The notes: a model not told the origin generated them from the sequence alone. A stretch of 64,000 nucleotides of DNA from Trachythela sp. YZ-2020 (GCA_016169945.1 JADLSH010000218.1:1178001-1242000); one strand, 5' to 3'. Positions 46,201 through 59,515 are shown, counted from the first letter of the stretch. Numbers and translations: made by a program.

Positions 46201-47393
46201 CTTAATGTGGGTTTGATATAGTGATGGCGGCAGTGTTAATTTTATATATTCTGCTTGCCGTGTATTTTTTAGTTTCTTATCCGGCTGTATATGCATGCCC
46301 TGTAAAATTATAATAATAGTAATCGCTACGCTCGGGCTAAAATGAGTCTGACTCGGGCCAAAAACATATTTATGCCCGCGAACATCAACTATATTGTTAT
46401 ATCAAAATTTAAAAAGATTGTGTTCAACATTGTCACTCGCTCATCATATGCCATCAGTCCTCTACCAAGCATTACACACAAAGGTTTATTTACTTCAAGC
46501 AAATTGAAGGGGAATTATTGGAGAAGGTGGCTTATTGGAGTAGGGCCTTAATAGAGAGGGGATCTTAATAGAGGGGTCATAATGATTTTACCAAACCCAC
46601 GAATTACAGAACGTAGCAAACTAACGTGCTCTATTTAATTAAAAACGGGGTCTTATTTAATGGGTTAAAGAGAGTGCAATAAAGGAACTGTTGCAATACA
46701 TGCATTCACTAAATTAACTCGAATGAACGCAAATATATTTAGTCTATTTAAACATTAAAATCGACACGTGCGTTATTACGACATGTATTTTATCTCTATA
46801 CTTAACATTTTCTTGCTCTAACTCTCTAATATTCTTGCCCCTTGACAATAGCGCTCCAGCGAAACAAGCCCAAATTTTGGAACAGAATTAAGGCTGAAAG
46901 TTTGTAGTAATACTCTGTTTGTAATAAGAGGTTTACTCTTATGAAGTGTTTTTGCATTTGGAGTTTGTCAATGCATCACAGTTTTTTGAGATTTCAGCCA
47001 TGTTCTTCTAAATATTCAGAGATTTCATCGCGTCGTTGAGTAAATTTGTGTTTGTTCTTAAAGTTCGTCCACCATAACATTCGTCTGTTAAAACTCCAAG
47101 AGAATATTTTCTGCAACAAACTGTAAGTGGACTAGGATATATTTCTGGCTACCATGCCACAGCCGTATAGTCCACACTCGTTCAGATGGAATAATTCTTT
47201 ACTTCACACGTGTCCACCACCACTGCTTATGTCTTGTTTTGTTTAAAGCTTGTTTTGGAACAGATAATTATAACTCAACTGAATAGTCACATAATGGCAA
47301 TGTAATGGAAAGGAAAGAACTCGTGTCTGTGAAAGAAACAAAGTACGTGTACCGGAAAAAGGAAGATAAGAATCGAATGACACACTCCATGAA
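46201..47393. other. upstream of LINE ORF1, nothing recognised
   Basis: May include the 5' UTR of the LINE that follows. No internal promoter or repeat could be supported. Confidence 0.3.
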
Positions 47394-48012
47394 ATGGGAG
47401 CTTCGATGCAAGACGGCTATGTTGGCGAAAGTCATGCTGCCCCGATACAACTGAATATTGATGACTCAAGAGACGTAAATGCTTTTAACCGACCAACTGT
47501 AAATGAAGCGTTTAATGATGCGTTCAATCACCTAGAGAAAAAAATTAAGGAAACAAATTCCGAAGTCCTTAAGAAACTTAATGACCTGGAACAAATGGTG
47601 TCTGGAATAAAAGACAACGAGAAACACCTTTTAGTGAGCGAAAGACGTGAAAATCAGGATTTGAAGAAAGAAAACCAAGCTCTTTGGGAAAAGGTAACTA
47701 ATCTTACACTTATAGTATCGGATATGAATACAAAATCTAAAGAAATGGAAAACGAACGGCTCAGTCTTACTAGAGATCATTCGCATAACTATAACTAAAA
47801 ATGCTAATTACTCACTATAGTGACAGCGGTTATTAAATATGTAAAATTCACCCGTGTTTCACTGGGTAAACCTGTTCTACTAAACTACTGAAGTGTTGCA
47901 CGCAAGAGTGTTTTCTTAAAAGTAGTGAAGTTGTTTTTTCCCCAACTTTAACACAACGTTATAAACCCAACCCATCACCAATGTTCAATTTCCTGCATGC
48001 TCGTTTCTTGTT

Positions 48013-48681
48013 TCAGTCAGTTTCGTCTTCGCTTTCAAACTTCTGAAAAACTTTTTCAATCTTGTTCATCATTGCCATTGCTTTGCCACACATCTCAGTG
48101 TGTGCTTTGTGGGCCTCGGAAGCCAAATTTCTCTTTCGGCCGCGAATTTTGTTCGCTTGCTTCCTCTTTGATTCGCGACATGTGGGCACTTTCTGCGTAT
48201 CTTCTTCCTCGCTAACCGACTCACTTTTGGATTTGGAGCTGCAGACTTCGATATTTTCTGCTTGGGCAAATTTGTCAAATTTTCGCTCTTCTGGAGTGCG
48301 TTTCGTTGGATATCGCATCGTATTCGCAACTATAATTGTCATAGTTGCTGACGAATCCGCTGACGATTTAGGTTCTTCAGCCCTGAGACTGGTGACATTC
48401 TTAGAAACAATTCGACGTATCCTTTTGATTGCTGATTCCCTTATGCTGCTGCAATAGTATTCACTAATATTAGATTTCCTTAAGCCATCTCCTGCCATAA
48501 CTTTGCTTAACCGCTCTTTGATAACACGTAAAATTTCATCCCATCCAGAACATTTCGTGTATGCTTCAAGTACTATCTCTTCCTCGGTTTTTGTAATCCT
48601 GTAACGTCGCTGTTTTTTTGCTCTTCGGCTCCAATGATACTCCTTTTCAACGGAAAACAGCAAGAATAATAAAATTAGCAC
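48013..48681 (-). CDS. putative Harbinger accessory protein
   Basis: A 222-residue frame. An early basic patch (RRAKKQRRYRITKTEEEIVL) is followed by a helical region (CSGWDEILRVIKERLSKV), a Ser/Glu-rich acidic linker (SESVSEEEDTQKV), a basic nuclear-localisation-like stretch (RESKRKQANKIRGRKRN) and a C-terminal helix (MCGKAMAMMNKIEKVFQKFE). Harbinger elements normally encode a Myb/SANT DNA-binding partner divergent from the transposase. The location and orientation fit that role, but I could not match the Myb motif, and an upstream exon may be missing. The frame itself is intact. Confidence 0.45.
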   Translation of the reverse strand: MLILLFLLFSVEKEYHWSRRAKKQRRYRITKTEEEIVLEAYTKCSGWDEILRVIKERLSKVMAGDGLRKSNISEYYCSSIRESAIKRIRRIVSKNVTSLRAEEPKSSADSSATMTIIVANTMRYPTKRTPEERKFDKFAQAENIEVCSSKSKSESVSEEEDTQKVPTCRESKRKQANKIRGRKRNLASEAHKAHTEMCGKAMAMMNKIEKVFQKFESEDETD

Positions 48682-49534
48682 ACACTCCTATTGATAACAG
48701 TCGACTGACACAGTCAACAGTGTTTACTGTAGTACTGAAACGGTTACCCTGATAAGAAGGTTTCGACAAGCATGTGATAATATTTTAACGTTTTTCAATC
48801 TAGAACACTGTCTTGTTGTTACCTTGGGGTGCAGTATCCTTGTCAGATTCTTCGGTATCGTACGGTCTCCAGATATTAGCCATCACTGCAAACTGTTAGA
48901 TCTTTGAAAATGTGGTGCATGCTAGAGGAGTTTATAAGGTCTTTTCTAACAAAGGGAGCGACAAACACGTCCCAAATGGTAGATTAAAGGTTGAAGTGCA
49001 AGTCAAGCATCCTGTACTTAAGAATATTTATTTATATTAAACAAAGGTTAGCTGCTATGATAATTCAACTCATAATGAGTTTTTTAGTACTCAAAGACAA
49101 AGGGTATACATCGTTAATTTGTCAATTTTAGCCAATGGTGTTTTGTGCTGGAAAATGACAATACAATTTGCATCTATTTTAATAATGACTATACGTGAAT
49201 TTGTTCATCACATCTACAGTACTCCTGTCATATAATTCTTGCTTTCATATGCAATATTAAACATCATCTTATGATTTCTTCCATACATTATGCCGAGGGA
49301 AATTCCCGTTCAACTATTGCAGACGCTTTGCGGTTGTCTTATGCTACTCACTCAACTCCCACCTACATTTTCAAGTAACATATCTCAAATGCGGGATCTG
49401 ATGCAAATTTTGATGTCCTTTATACTGCTCATCACGACAATCCCTATCCCTTCTCCTATGCATCTCAGAAATATGCAACGCCTTGATCCTGGTTTTCATG
49501 GCTTCCAATACTGTACAATGGAAGAGATCTTTTT

Positions 49535-51346
49535 GTGCAATATTCAAATCAGAGGTATCTGTTTTGGCTGAATACAGGCGAGCTACCCGAAACTATGATA
49601 TATGCCTTTACGAGGATCTCAGCAGATTTATCACGTCTTAACAGGAGCGGTAGACCGAGACAACGACGAAGAAATTCCAAACTTTCAAATATCAACAAAG
49701 TATTCCTCACATTTATGTGGCTAAGAAAATATCCCTGTTTAGATACTCTGAGTTTTTGATGTGAGTCCACCCACAGTTACAAGTATAATTCATAATGGTA
49801 ATTGGAACTGAGTGGAGTGCAATTTGGTCTGAAATCAAACGCGTGATTACAAAATCGCACGACCGCGAAGCGGGAGTGCGATTTGTAATCACAAGTTTGA
49901 TTTCCGACCAAAATTGCACGACACGAAGTTCAATTTCCACTTTATTATATTCATTTTGAAATCTAAATAATTTTTTAAACCGGAGGAGGTATTTTATTAG
50001 TCTTTGTTTGCAATTGACACACCCACGATACTCCCTGAAATGCCGTAGCATAGCAACAACATGAATTGTAATTTGACAAATTGACAAAAATTTAAAAAGA
50101 CTCAGTATAATCAAGCAAAATGTGAGGGGATTTTTAGAAATAAAGACCGTAAAAGTAAGTTTAAAGATATCGTGGACTTTACATCTAAATTGATAAACCT
50201 TTCTTGTGATTTTGTGTATTCAAACATCGACACTACGATCGATCATTTCATATTTAATACCTTGTGGGTTTGTGTTCAGTTTTGGCTGTTGCTCAAATGA
50301 AACTTGTTTTTGTTGACATTTTGACAATGTTTCATTCAAAATTTTGTTGATAATTTGGCCAATATTATTTGTGAAAAATTATTTGATATTCTTTTATGTT
50401 TGACTCGCCTTTATGTTGATTTTTATGAAAAAAACTGCAGTAATGCAGTCTAGAGTATTGACAATTCATGGTGAACAGATTTGGTCATTTGCCAGATCAC
50501 ATTTTTCTTTAAATTGATTGGCAAGTTGAATTCTATAATTCAATCTGATTGGTTGCTGTGGTGCAGAGCTTCAATCTGATTGGTTTAAAAATGATGCGAT
50601 TTAATCACGAATCGCACTGTTTGGACTTCAAAATGATGCGATTCGTGATTAAATCGCACTCCTATGAACCAATCAAATTGCAATAAACACCATTGATTTC
50701 AAAATGGATATAATAAATAGTGTAATTCCCATCATGTGGAGATATTTTAGGAATCAGGTATCTTGGCCAAATCTAGAAGAGTGGAATGCGTTACGAGGAA
50801 ACTGGCATTATTTTCCCGATGCTGTGGGGTGTATTGATGGTACTCCCCATGAAATCTACAGACCCCAGGTGGAGCCCCAAAGAGAGTTTTTTAGTGGTCA
50901 TCACCATTACCATCTTATGAACAGCCAGATTGTTGTCGATAATCTTGGAAACATTGTTTTCCTACAAGCTGGTTTTCCCGGTTCCCTTAATGATGCAGGA
51001 AACTTCAATTTAATGGAAAGGATTGGACCAGGTACAAATTATGATATGCCTCATGAAGTTGTACTTTTAGCAGACAAGGGGTACGGAGAAGCCCCTCCAT
51101 TGCTAACACCTTTTCGCGCAGCCCAAATTCGACGTTTGCCCAGGGATCAGCAAAGGCTTGCACGAAGAATTAACCGAAGACTCTCTCGGTGTCGAATAAT
51201 TGTTGAACATACAATCAAGCATGTGAAAGACTACCACGCAGTAGGGGACATTTGGCGCCATCCACGATCGATGGTTTCAACCAGTAGTTGTGGAGCTTTG
51301 TGCCTTCTTAGCTCAGAGACATGTGGTACTTTTTGATAAAATATGA
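49535..51346 (+). pseudogene. HARBI1-like DDE transposase, broken by an insertion
   Basis: N-terminal part: MIYAFTRISADLSRLNR, KLSNINKVFLTFMWLRKYPC, then a one-base shift into DVSPPTVTSIIH. After the insert at 49787-50703 it resumes INSVIPIMWRYF, GNWHYFPDAVGCIDGTPHEI (first Asp), SQIVVDNLGNIVFLQAGFPG, VVLLADKGYGEAP (second Asp) and RCRIIVEHTIKHVKDY (Glu), completing the DDE triad. A 4-base CGAT duplication at about 51265 shifts the frame; the true C-terminus (QPVVVELCAFLAQRHVVLFD) ends at a TGA at 51346. HARBI1 itself is a domesticated relative. This copy cannot make active protein. Confidence 0.8.
49787..50703. mobile_element. 0.9 kb hairpin-ended insertion inside the transposase
   Basis: It splits the transposase codons TSIIH / INSVIPI. 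Near each end is a palindrome: 49831-49911 (GATTACAAAATCGCACGACC ... GGGAGTGCGATTTGTAATC) and 50590-50665 (GATGCGATTTAATCACGAAT ... ATTCGTGATTAAATCGCA). Copies of ATAAT at both junctions may be the target duplication. No ORF. Confidence 0.65.
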
Positions 51347-54300
51347 TTAGATGTGTAAGAAAAGTTGTCGTTCTTCCAAAGCTGAAGGATATCTGTAAAG
51401 TCAGCCAATACAACTTGCGGTTGGGTATAGTACGCATATACGTACGTGTACAGCCTGTACATAAGGATCTTAAAAACTGAATTTTCAGAATTCACTCTGG
51501 CCGTCGCAGGGACCAACAGCGGTTTGTCATCCTTAAGATAAAAAACCTTGCGTGTAATTACTATTTTCTATTTTAATTAGTTTCTGTACTTTTAAAACAG
51601 TTTGCAAATACTTATTTCGACAAAATATCACCATGCTATGTAGCATCTAACAAGCCTCAAGATCTGAGAGTTGTCGTGAGCAGTAACGACTTACTGTAAT
51701 AAACTAAAAATAGATTTACCTGGGCCGATAATTAAAGTCATTTACATATTTTACGGTGTTTTTAAGCCAGTGGATCATTAGCATCCGTAGTTGTAGTTAT
51801 GCGAAAGATCTCTATTACAACGATAAGGCTTGATAAAAGAAAAGGCTGTAGAAATAAATAATAATCAAGAATCTGCCGCAGTTTTAAGGGAGTGCACTGA
51901 TAACCCGACCGACAACACCATAAAAGCTACCTACGCGGAAGTTGTGAAATCACAGGTGGACTTAAGAAATTTGTCTAAAACACCTAATACACCTGCAAAG
52001 GGAATAACGACGAATTAAATGCCGATTCTCTCGACGGCTTCATTGGAGTAGAACGTAAAAGGAAGAAATATAAAAGTGTTTTCCTTTCCGGTATTGCTGA
52101 GGGGGTAAAAGAGGGTTGTATACACTCGTACCTTGCTAAAAGAAACATTATCTCTACAAATGTATCGATCTTTCGAAGTAAACGTACAGGAACAATGTCA
52201 GCAAAAATTCATATTCCTTCAGCCCTTAGTTCAGCCGTGTTTGGCCTAAGTTCGTAAGCTGCAAACCGTGGCAACAAAGGGATCTGCACTGCAGAAAAAC
52301 AGCGAGACCCTAATGGGAAAGCACTCCACTTTAGTATAATGGCGCATAATATTCCAACAAGAATCTCGTCGAGGACGGGGAGGCAAAGAATGCGTAGGGA
52401 GACTAGAGGAGTCAATTATGGTAACTTATCTCGTATTCGATGTAAAAGTAATTATAATAACAATACCAATTCTAAGGTTGACCTACCGTCAATTTTCCTG
52501 TCAAATGCCAGGTCTTTGGTTAGTGAAATAGAAGATTTGGAGATTGTTGTAAATCAGAATAACGCTGACGTTGTATGTATGACGGAAACTTGGCTAACTG
52601 AATCTATTCCAAACTCAGTGGTTGAAATAAAAAACTACTCGTTGGTAAGGAAGTCAGATAAACGGGGTGGTGGTGTTTGCGCGTATATTAAATCTAACAT
52701 TGGTTTTACAGTTCTACAGGAATTGCATAATCCTTCATTCGAAGCGAGATGGTTATATCTTCGTCAACACAGATTACCCCGAGGCTTTTCTTGTATTATA
52801 ATTGGGGTAATATACCCCCCCCCCCGCAACAAGATGATGCTCTTTGCATGGAATATTTGATTACATCATTGGACTCAGTTTTGGCCCGGTTTCCTAATGC
52901 AGGAATTATGTTGGTCGGTGATTTTAACCGTCTGGATTATCAGTTCCTTTGTAATCATTCTAATCTATAACAAATCGTAAAAAATCCAACTCGCGGGAAT
53001 GCAATTCTTGATTTTATCTTTACAAATCTCTCGCGTTTTTACAGTATGCCCGAAATTTTGCCCGGCATCGGGTTAAGCGACCATAATTCCCTCATTACAC
53101 GCCCCTCTACAATTACTAAAAAGGCTAGAGAACCAGAAAGGCTAAGAAGAACTGTGAAACCGAGCTCGAAGACCAGTTTTGGAAGATGGGTTTCAAGCAC
53201 AGATTGGTCCTTCCTGGAAATGCTGCCCAACTGTACTGAAAAACTAAATGCTTTTAATGAGCTGTTATGTTTCGCTATTGACAAGTTCTTCCCCTTAAAA
53301 AGCTACAAGCAACACCCAACGGATAAACCGTGGATCACTCCTGAATTAAATATCCTTATAGAACAACGCCAACAAGCAATATCTAAGGACCCAGCAACCT
53401 TCAAGAGATTAAGGAATAAGGTAAATAAACTTAACAATAAATTACGGAGCTTCTTCTTCGAAAGGAAAGTTAAAAACTGTGATAATTCAGCGCTCTGGTG
53501 GAAGTCTATTAATCTACTTGCTGGTCGCTCGACAAATAGGATCGTATCAAGTATGATTGTGTCAGGAGAGGAAATTCGAGGGACCCAATTAGCAACTCAT
53601 ATTAACCAAAGTTTTCTCTCCACTACAAATTCCATGGCCCCTTTATCTGAGTTGGAAAATAACGAAACACATTTTGTAGACTACAACCCAACGAAATACC
53701 ATATATCTGCTCAAGATGTTTACAAGGAACTTTCAAGTCTAAAAAAGGGGAAAGCACCAGGTCCTGACAATATACAAAGCTGGATCTTAAAAGATTTTGC
53801 TCCTGAGATTTCCTCAAAAGTTGCTGAAATCTTTAATTCGTCTATTCGGGAGACTTTAGTTCCTGATCTATGGAAAGAAGCTGAAGTGATCCCAATCCCG
53901 AAGAAAAATGTAATCAAAGAAGCTGAAAATGACCTACGACCCATTTCCCATACCCCAATTCTTTCAAAGACCATGGAACAGTTTGTAGCTAGCTGGATTA
54001 TGGCACAGATTAACCATCTCATTGATCGAAGACAATTCGGAGCTTTACGAGGACGATCCACAACTCATGCACTTGTGTCCCTTTTCCACCATCTCTACAG
54101 CCTTTCTGAGGAACCTGATAAATCTGTAAGAATTCTGTTATTGGACTTCAGTAAAGCATTCGCGGGGATAAACCACCAGATCCTGATTACGAAAATGGAA
54201 GAAATGGAAATAGACCCAATCCTTATAGCATGGGTAAGAAACTTCCTTACTGGACGAAAGCAGTGAGTAAAAATAGGGAAACAGTTTTGGGGCCTTTATT

Positions 54301-55390
54301 GTTCCTCATAATGATAAACGACCTGCTAACGAATTATGGATGGAAATATGTCGATGACTCTACACTATCAGAAACCCTCACTAGAGACCAACCATCTTCG
54401 TTACAATCTATTTTGGACGGTATTAACCAGTGGTGCGGGGAAAACGATATGTTGTTGAATATTAAGAAATATAAGGAACTTTTGATTTGTTTTCGGAAAA
54501 ATAAACCAAACGTACCTCCGCTAAAGCTCAATAATCATCCGATTGATTACTGCAAAATTACTTGGAGTAATTCTCAATGACCATTTGAAATGGAATGAAC
54601 ATGTTGGTCAAATTGTTAAAAAAGCATCGAAACGTCTATATATGTTGAGGCTCCTAAAACGTGCACGTGCTGATACGAAGACTCTCCTATCAGTTTACGT
54701 AACCTGTATAAGGCCAGTTGTGGAGTATGGTGCGCAAGTATGGCATTACAATCTTCCTAATTACTTATGCGTGGAACTTGAAAGGATCCAGTTGAGAGCC
54801 ATGAGAATAATAGATTCATCTCTATCATACACCGACGTGTTGATAAAATATAATCTACCAACCTTAGCTACCAGAAGAAATCTACTGTGCACGTCCTTTT
54901 TCGGGAAAAATATTTTACAACAGTCGGATATATTGTCTGAACTCGTTCAATATGAACACAACTTTAATTATGATCTGAGGTACCAAAATAAATTAATTCC
55001 TTATAGATGTAGAACAAACCGGTTTAAAAACTAGTACATCCCATCGTCGATTGGGATTTTTAACGAAAACTGTCAATTGTAAAAACTTCCTATCATAGAT
55101 ATTTAATGTTAGTGACACTTTTTATAGACATTATTATGAAATCTTAATCTTAAATAATTAGTCATTGTAAAAATAATTAGTCATGCATAAATTCTAATCA
55201 GCTGTAATATTAATTTAATTTCGACGTATTTCAGCCTTTGGTTGCAATGTCAGAAACTTAATAAACACACATTTAATTTAACACACATTGGAGAATGGAA
55301 GTTTAACAGGTAACAGAAGACACACATATTACAAAATATATATTTTGAGAATAATAGCAATATATAGCAACATCTGAACCCATGCATTAA

Positions 55391-56629
55391 GGTGGCTCCC
55401 TACAGTTATTTTAGCTTTATAATAAATCGTTTTTAAACGAGTATTATCGCAGATGACGAAGTTTTTTATACTCGAGGGTAATATTCACCATCTATGGAAT
55501 ATTTAAAACCCGGTTCAGGTAGTGTCATCGTTGCCATGGTAACAAGACGTAAGCCTGAAATGTGGTTACTATGCGCATAAAATTGTCCGCATCTAAAAAA
55601 CAAAGTCGGTGACCCATCTTTTTTATTTCATATAAGTTTTAAGCATAATGTTCTGAAACTATTATGAAAGTTTAATCAAAATCGCTAGTGTGCAATTTTT
55701 TTAAACTCGAAAATTTTGTATAAAGATTTCTACACTAGCGATTTTTTTTAAAATTGAAATATATAAAATTTACCAAAATTAAAATTTATGGTCAAAATTG
55801 GAAGATAGGTTACCGATAAAACTAAAGAGTAAAACGCATATAAAGGTGAAAAATTGGGTCAAAATTGGGTGAAATTTGCCCTACATAAAAACGTCGCTGA
55901 CTAGTGAATGATAGTTTGCGGGCGCAAGATGTGCTTTCATCGTGCAAAAACGAGTGGCAAATGTTGTTTTTATCTTTTGATTTTGACGTTTATTCAATAT
56001 ATTTGAGAGCCATGGACTACCAAGAAATACTGTGGAGGGTTAGATCGATTTAAGTCCAATTGAATCCTTCCCTTTACTCAGTTCACGAGCTTCAACAGCC
56101 GTACAGCTGGACATATCTTTGCCTAGTTTTGTAATTTTGTTGAAGATGAACAAGTCGGTATTTTGCTATAGAACTGTGATATTTTTACTGTTTAACTTGT
56201 AAAAAACATGCAAGTATCACTAAACGACTTTTATAACCTTTAACAGTTTTTATACAATAGTTAATAAATGTTTAATAAACTCTTATTAGTGAACATTATA
56301 TCTAAAATAACTTAAAATGTTTTTGAAAAATTCACTTTTATATTCCTGTCAAGCTTTTTTTATCCAAGCGATATTTGTATCATAGTTAAAATCACTCATT
56401 GGTGTTAGTGATGCTTTGTCACATAAAACTAAGGATTATTCAAAGTTTTTTCATTACAAATCTTTCAGAATGGTAAAAATCATTTTAAAAAACCGGGCGA
56501 AATATCTTTGTTTTGTTTTGATCCGATTGATGAATTGATCGTCGAATTTGCGTGGGAAAGTCCACGTACTTGCCACGCGTTTTTGACTCTCGTCCCGCGA
56601 TCATCTCATGCATTACTGTAGGAGCCACC
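55391..56629. mobile_element. TTAA-target DNA element (1.24 kb), GGTGGCTCC family
   Basis: Ends GGTGGCTCCCTACAGTTA and TTACTGTAGGAGCCACC, with TTAA at 55387-55390 and 56630-56633. Internal resemblance to the element at 9513 includes GTTGC(C/T)ATGGTAACAA and CACGCG-rich right ends. No coding sequence was recognised. Confidence 0.8.
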
Positions 56630-56633
56630 TTAA

Positions 56634-57332
56634 GAACAATTTTAATATACTAAAGAATTTAAAGTTTTCAAATACAACCTGTATTGATAGTTACTGTTCA
56701 TAGAAGAATCAAAAGGAAACGTTTCATCCATAGACACGGACTCAAACCATAACAACATAACATATTAACATAACAACATAATATAAATATTGATATACTC
56801 TAGAACATAAAAACAAATAAACGACATACAAACATGATATGAAATATATTTTTTTCGTTATCTTCTCATTTCTTATTCTCTGTTTCAATCCACGTATTTA
56901 GCTATAACATTGCTCCTTTCAACATTCGTGTGCAGTGAAATCACTACTTAGCCATATTTGGTATGATCTAAACATTCATGCAACGGATAAAAAATGAAGA
57001 CAAGGACTTCATACATAAAAACTATGAAAAGTCACCTTACGACGAAGAAAGGATCAGCTCTAAAAATGTCGGTTATGTATCCATGGTAGACTATGCAAAT
57101 GTGAGAAATAACCGGTTGCTACAAACTGTCAGTGACAATATCTAAATTTTCATAGAATATAAGTATACACGAAATCTTTTGTAAGTATGCATGGACAAAA
57201 GAGTTCCTACTTGTACTGTAATCAATTTAACTGACTTTTAAAAAAAAAAGTTTGGGCAAGTGGAAGCTTCAGTTGTGGAAACCAAGATGAACAAACAAAC
57301 ATATTGAAAATTGAAAACAATAAACACTACTA
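56634..57332. other. AT-rich interval
   Basis: Includes short ATAACAACATAA-type repetition near 56747-56785. Nothing else recognised. Confidence 0.3.
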
Positions 57333-57986
57333 GGCCGTATTCTGTGGCACGAAAAGTCGCTTAGAAAATGAAATTCGTTGCCCGGGTTCGGGCACTACTT
57401 TAAAACAAGATAAATAATTAGGATTAATCATACAAAGTCCAAATCCGCTTGTTTGCACTTCTAAAAACCTGCAGTTTTCGAGTATTTCTTCTTCGAAAAT
57501 TCAAGAAATCAACATATTTCGCAATCGATCGCCGCCAATTTTTTCAGGGTACTTGGTGTAATATGCACTATATATAGTGTATTTCGTGCTTCCACATTGA
57601 TTTTTACATGAAGTTTCCAAAACATCCGCTTTCAGAATTGTTTTTTAGTCATTTTGATGGGGAAAATAACAACATTTTAGCGATGTTTCGTTCCAAAAGT
57701 TGTTTGGATTGACAAAATATATGGATATCGCTTGACGGGCTTCAAAGGGATGTTGCTGGGGAAATTTTCATTTTTATTCGCGGTAATGTGAGTGGGTATA
57801 AGTGACAATACTAGTGAAAACATTTTATGTATTTTTATCACTGGCAGAGGTCTTGGCAGATTCAATATAGGACTTTCCTTTGTGATGAAAACTGTCTGGT
57901 ATCAGAACCTGTCTTGTGGGAAATCCTATTCCGTATAGATCGAAAATGCAAAACGATGACATATACATTCATCAACAGATGAACAG

Positions 57987-57988
<2 letters not shown>

Positions 57989-58060
<72 letters not shown>

Positions 58061-58062
58061 CC

Positions 58063-58104
<42 letters not shown>

Positions 58105-58278
58105 GCAACAAATAACAAATAACAGCAAGCAACAAATAACAGCAACAACAACAGCAACAACAACAACAACAACAGCAACAACAGCAACAACAACAGCAAC
58201 AACAGCAACAACAACAACAACAACAGCAACAACAACAACAGCAACAGCAACAACAGCAACAACAACAACAACAACAGC

Positions 58279-58345
<67 letters not shown>

Positions 58346-58347
58346 GC

Positions 58348-58440
<93 letters not shown>
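57989..58440. repeat. (CAA)n microsatellite, about 450 bp, with CAG interruptions
   Basis: ACAACAACA triplets with scattered CAG and two AATAACAAATAACAG breaks (58107-58141). It gives long spurious homopolymer ORFs in three frames. No splice or start context supports a real protein. Confidence 0.95.
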
Positions 58441-58441
<1 letters not shown>

Positions 58442-58480
58442 TGGAACATTCAACAGTATAATTAGCCTTATATTTCAATC

Positions 58481-58897
58481 AATTCTAGCATTGCCCCATC
58501 CCTGGGCATTTGCAAACTTTTGTTGTGCAGGGACCAGGCATTAGTACTTGCAAACGTTCCCCTGGGCCGGGCAAATTATTGTGGTTTCTGCAGCAGCTGC
58601 AGTGAACATGTGCACTGCCATGAATATGGATGAAAGTATTTGTGTAATACACGTAAACAAATAGAACTTGTGAAGCAAAACTTGCTCATCTTTACAAAGT
58701 TAAACATTATTTAATTAAGAATGTAAAACTGATATTCTGACAAATATATGTGTTGGTGTGCCCCAGGCCAGCAGTTGGCATAATTTCTTTGCCCCGGGGT
58801 GGGGCATTGTTGCACTTTTCCTGCCCAGCCCCAGAGAATTGTACACTTAGAGAAAAATAGGTGCAAATGCCCAGGGGGGGATGGCAATGCTAGAATT
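58481..58897. mobile_element. MITE-like inverted repeat element
   Basis: AATTCTAGCATTGCCCCATC then CCTGGGCATTTGCA is mirrored by TGCAAATGCCCAGG then GATGGCAATGCTAGAATT. About 417 bp, no ORF, nested in the 3.36 kb element. Confidence 0.7.
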
Positions 58898-59296
58898 AAC
58901 TGATGTATTATCTAGATTTAACTTGCTACTTTAATACGTATATTACAATACTGCCATAAATATAAACTATGAACCTGTTTAAAATGTAATACTGCTTGTA
59001 GTAACTCTCCTGTTGTTCTTATAATTGTATATTTATATAGTATTTGTTATAGGGCCTGCAGTAATTGGTGTATACTGTTGTGGTGACCCTGAGTCCCTGA
59101 CACTCCTTTATGTGGCAAAGTTAAATGAAATTATTCCTTGGATTTTGTAGCATGTTCACCTAGTCAGCTACCCTGGGGTTTCACATCAAAGCCAATGATA
59201 AGTGCATATTTATATGTACATCCTGTTTGGTGAGAATGAGTTTGTTCCTTTAATAATATACAAATTAGAATTTGAAGTTTGCTCTTTCAACCAGAG

Positions 59297-59458
59297 TCAC
59301 ACATCATGAGAGTCTGCAAGTTCTTCTTCCTCATCAAAATGAGTCATATCATAATCTTCCTCATCTTCATTAATTCCTGTTTTATTCCGGCAATCACAAC
59401 ATGTACATGTACCTGTCTTACACTTGCACTCAACAGACTTGAGCAAGGATATGATAGC
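59297..59458 (-). CDS. cysteine-rich terminal exon candidate
   Basis: The minus strand after a possible acceptor (GGAACACAG, 59459-59467) encodes SVECKCKTGTCTCCDCRNKT followed by an acidic tail (GINEDEEDYDMTHFDEEEEL) and a stop. CKCxxGxCxCxxC resembles the end of the CXC-type clusters often seen in transposon-linked proteins of invertebrates and fish. The preceding exon may lie near 59640-59760 but is not convincing. It could be a captured or element-encoded gene piece. Confidence 0.35.
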   Translation of the reverse strand, partial: AIISLLKSVECKCKTGTCTCCDCRNKTGINEDEEDYDMTHFDEEEELADSHDV

Positions 59459-59515
59459 CTGTGTTCCAGTCCACTTTACACACACAATGGTGTAGTGGAC
59501 TGGAACACAGGCTAG
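59456..59515. repeat. near-perfect hairpin with 23-24 bp arms
   Basis: AGCCTGTGTTCCAGTCCAC and its exact complement GTGGACTGGAACACAGGCT surround a short CA-rich loop. It overlaps the proposed splice acceptor of the cysteine-rich exon. Confidence 0.7.

Larger units (their letters stand above)
47771..51814. mobile_element. Harbinger-type DNA transposon (4.04 kb)
   Basis: Inverted ends of about 38 bp: TAGAGATCATTCGCATAACT at the left and AGTTATGCGAAAGATCTCTA at the right, flanked by TTAC (47767-47770, 51815-51818); Harbinger usually duplicates TTA or TAA, so TTA plus a chance C is possible. It carries a DDE transposase and a second minus-strand ORF, the usual two-gene layout. It is inserted in LINE ORF1. 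Confidence 0.8.
47394..55300 (+). pseudogene. long CR1-like LINE (ORF1 and ORF2), interrupted by a Harbinger element
   Basis: ORF1 begins at 47394 with a coiled coil (HLEKKIKETNSEVLKKLNDL) and resumes after the insertion (51830 on) with KATYAEVVKSQVDLRNL and SGIAEGVKEGCIHSYLAKRN, SAKIHIPSALSSAVFGL. ORF2 has the endonuclease (FLSNARSLVSEIEDLE, CMTETWLTESIPNS, MLVGDFNRLDY, GLSDHNSLITRP) and reverse transcriptase (APGPDNIQSWILKDFA, LRPISHTPILSKTMEQFV, LLLDFSKAFAGINHQIL, GPLLFLIMINDL, YVDD, ARADTKTLLSVYVT). Breaks: a 13-base C run at about 52813 shifts frame, an in-frame TAA at 52969 or so, a deletion at about 54264 that removes residues before the GVPQG box, and a shift near 54545. The C-terminus stops near 55034; 3' UTR follows. 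Confidence 0.85.

Noticed and set aside
48062..48457. 131-codon plus-strand ORF
   Set aside because: Antisense to the Harbinger accessory ORF.
57862..58478. Long poly-Val, poly-Cys and poly-Leu ORFs
   Set aside because: Frames of the CAA microsatellite without start, splice or domain support.
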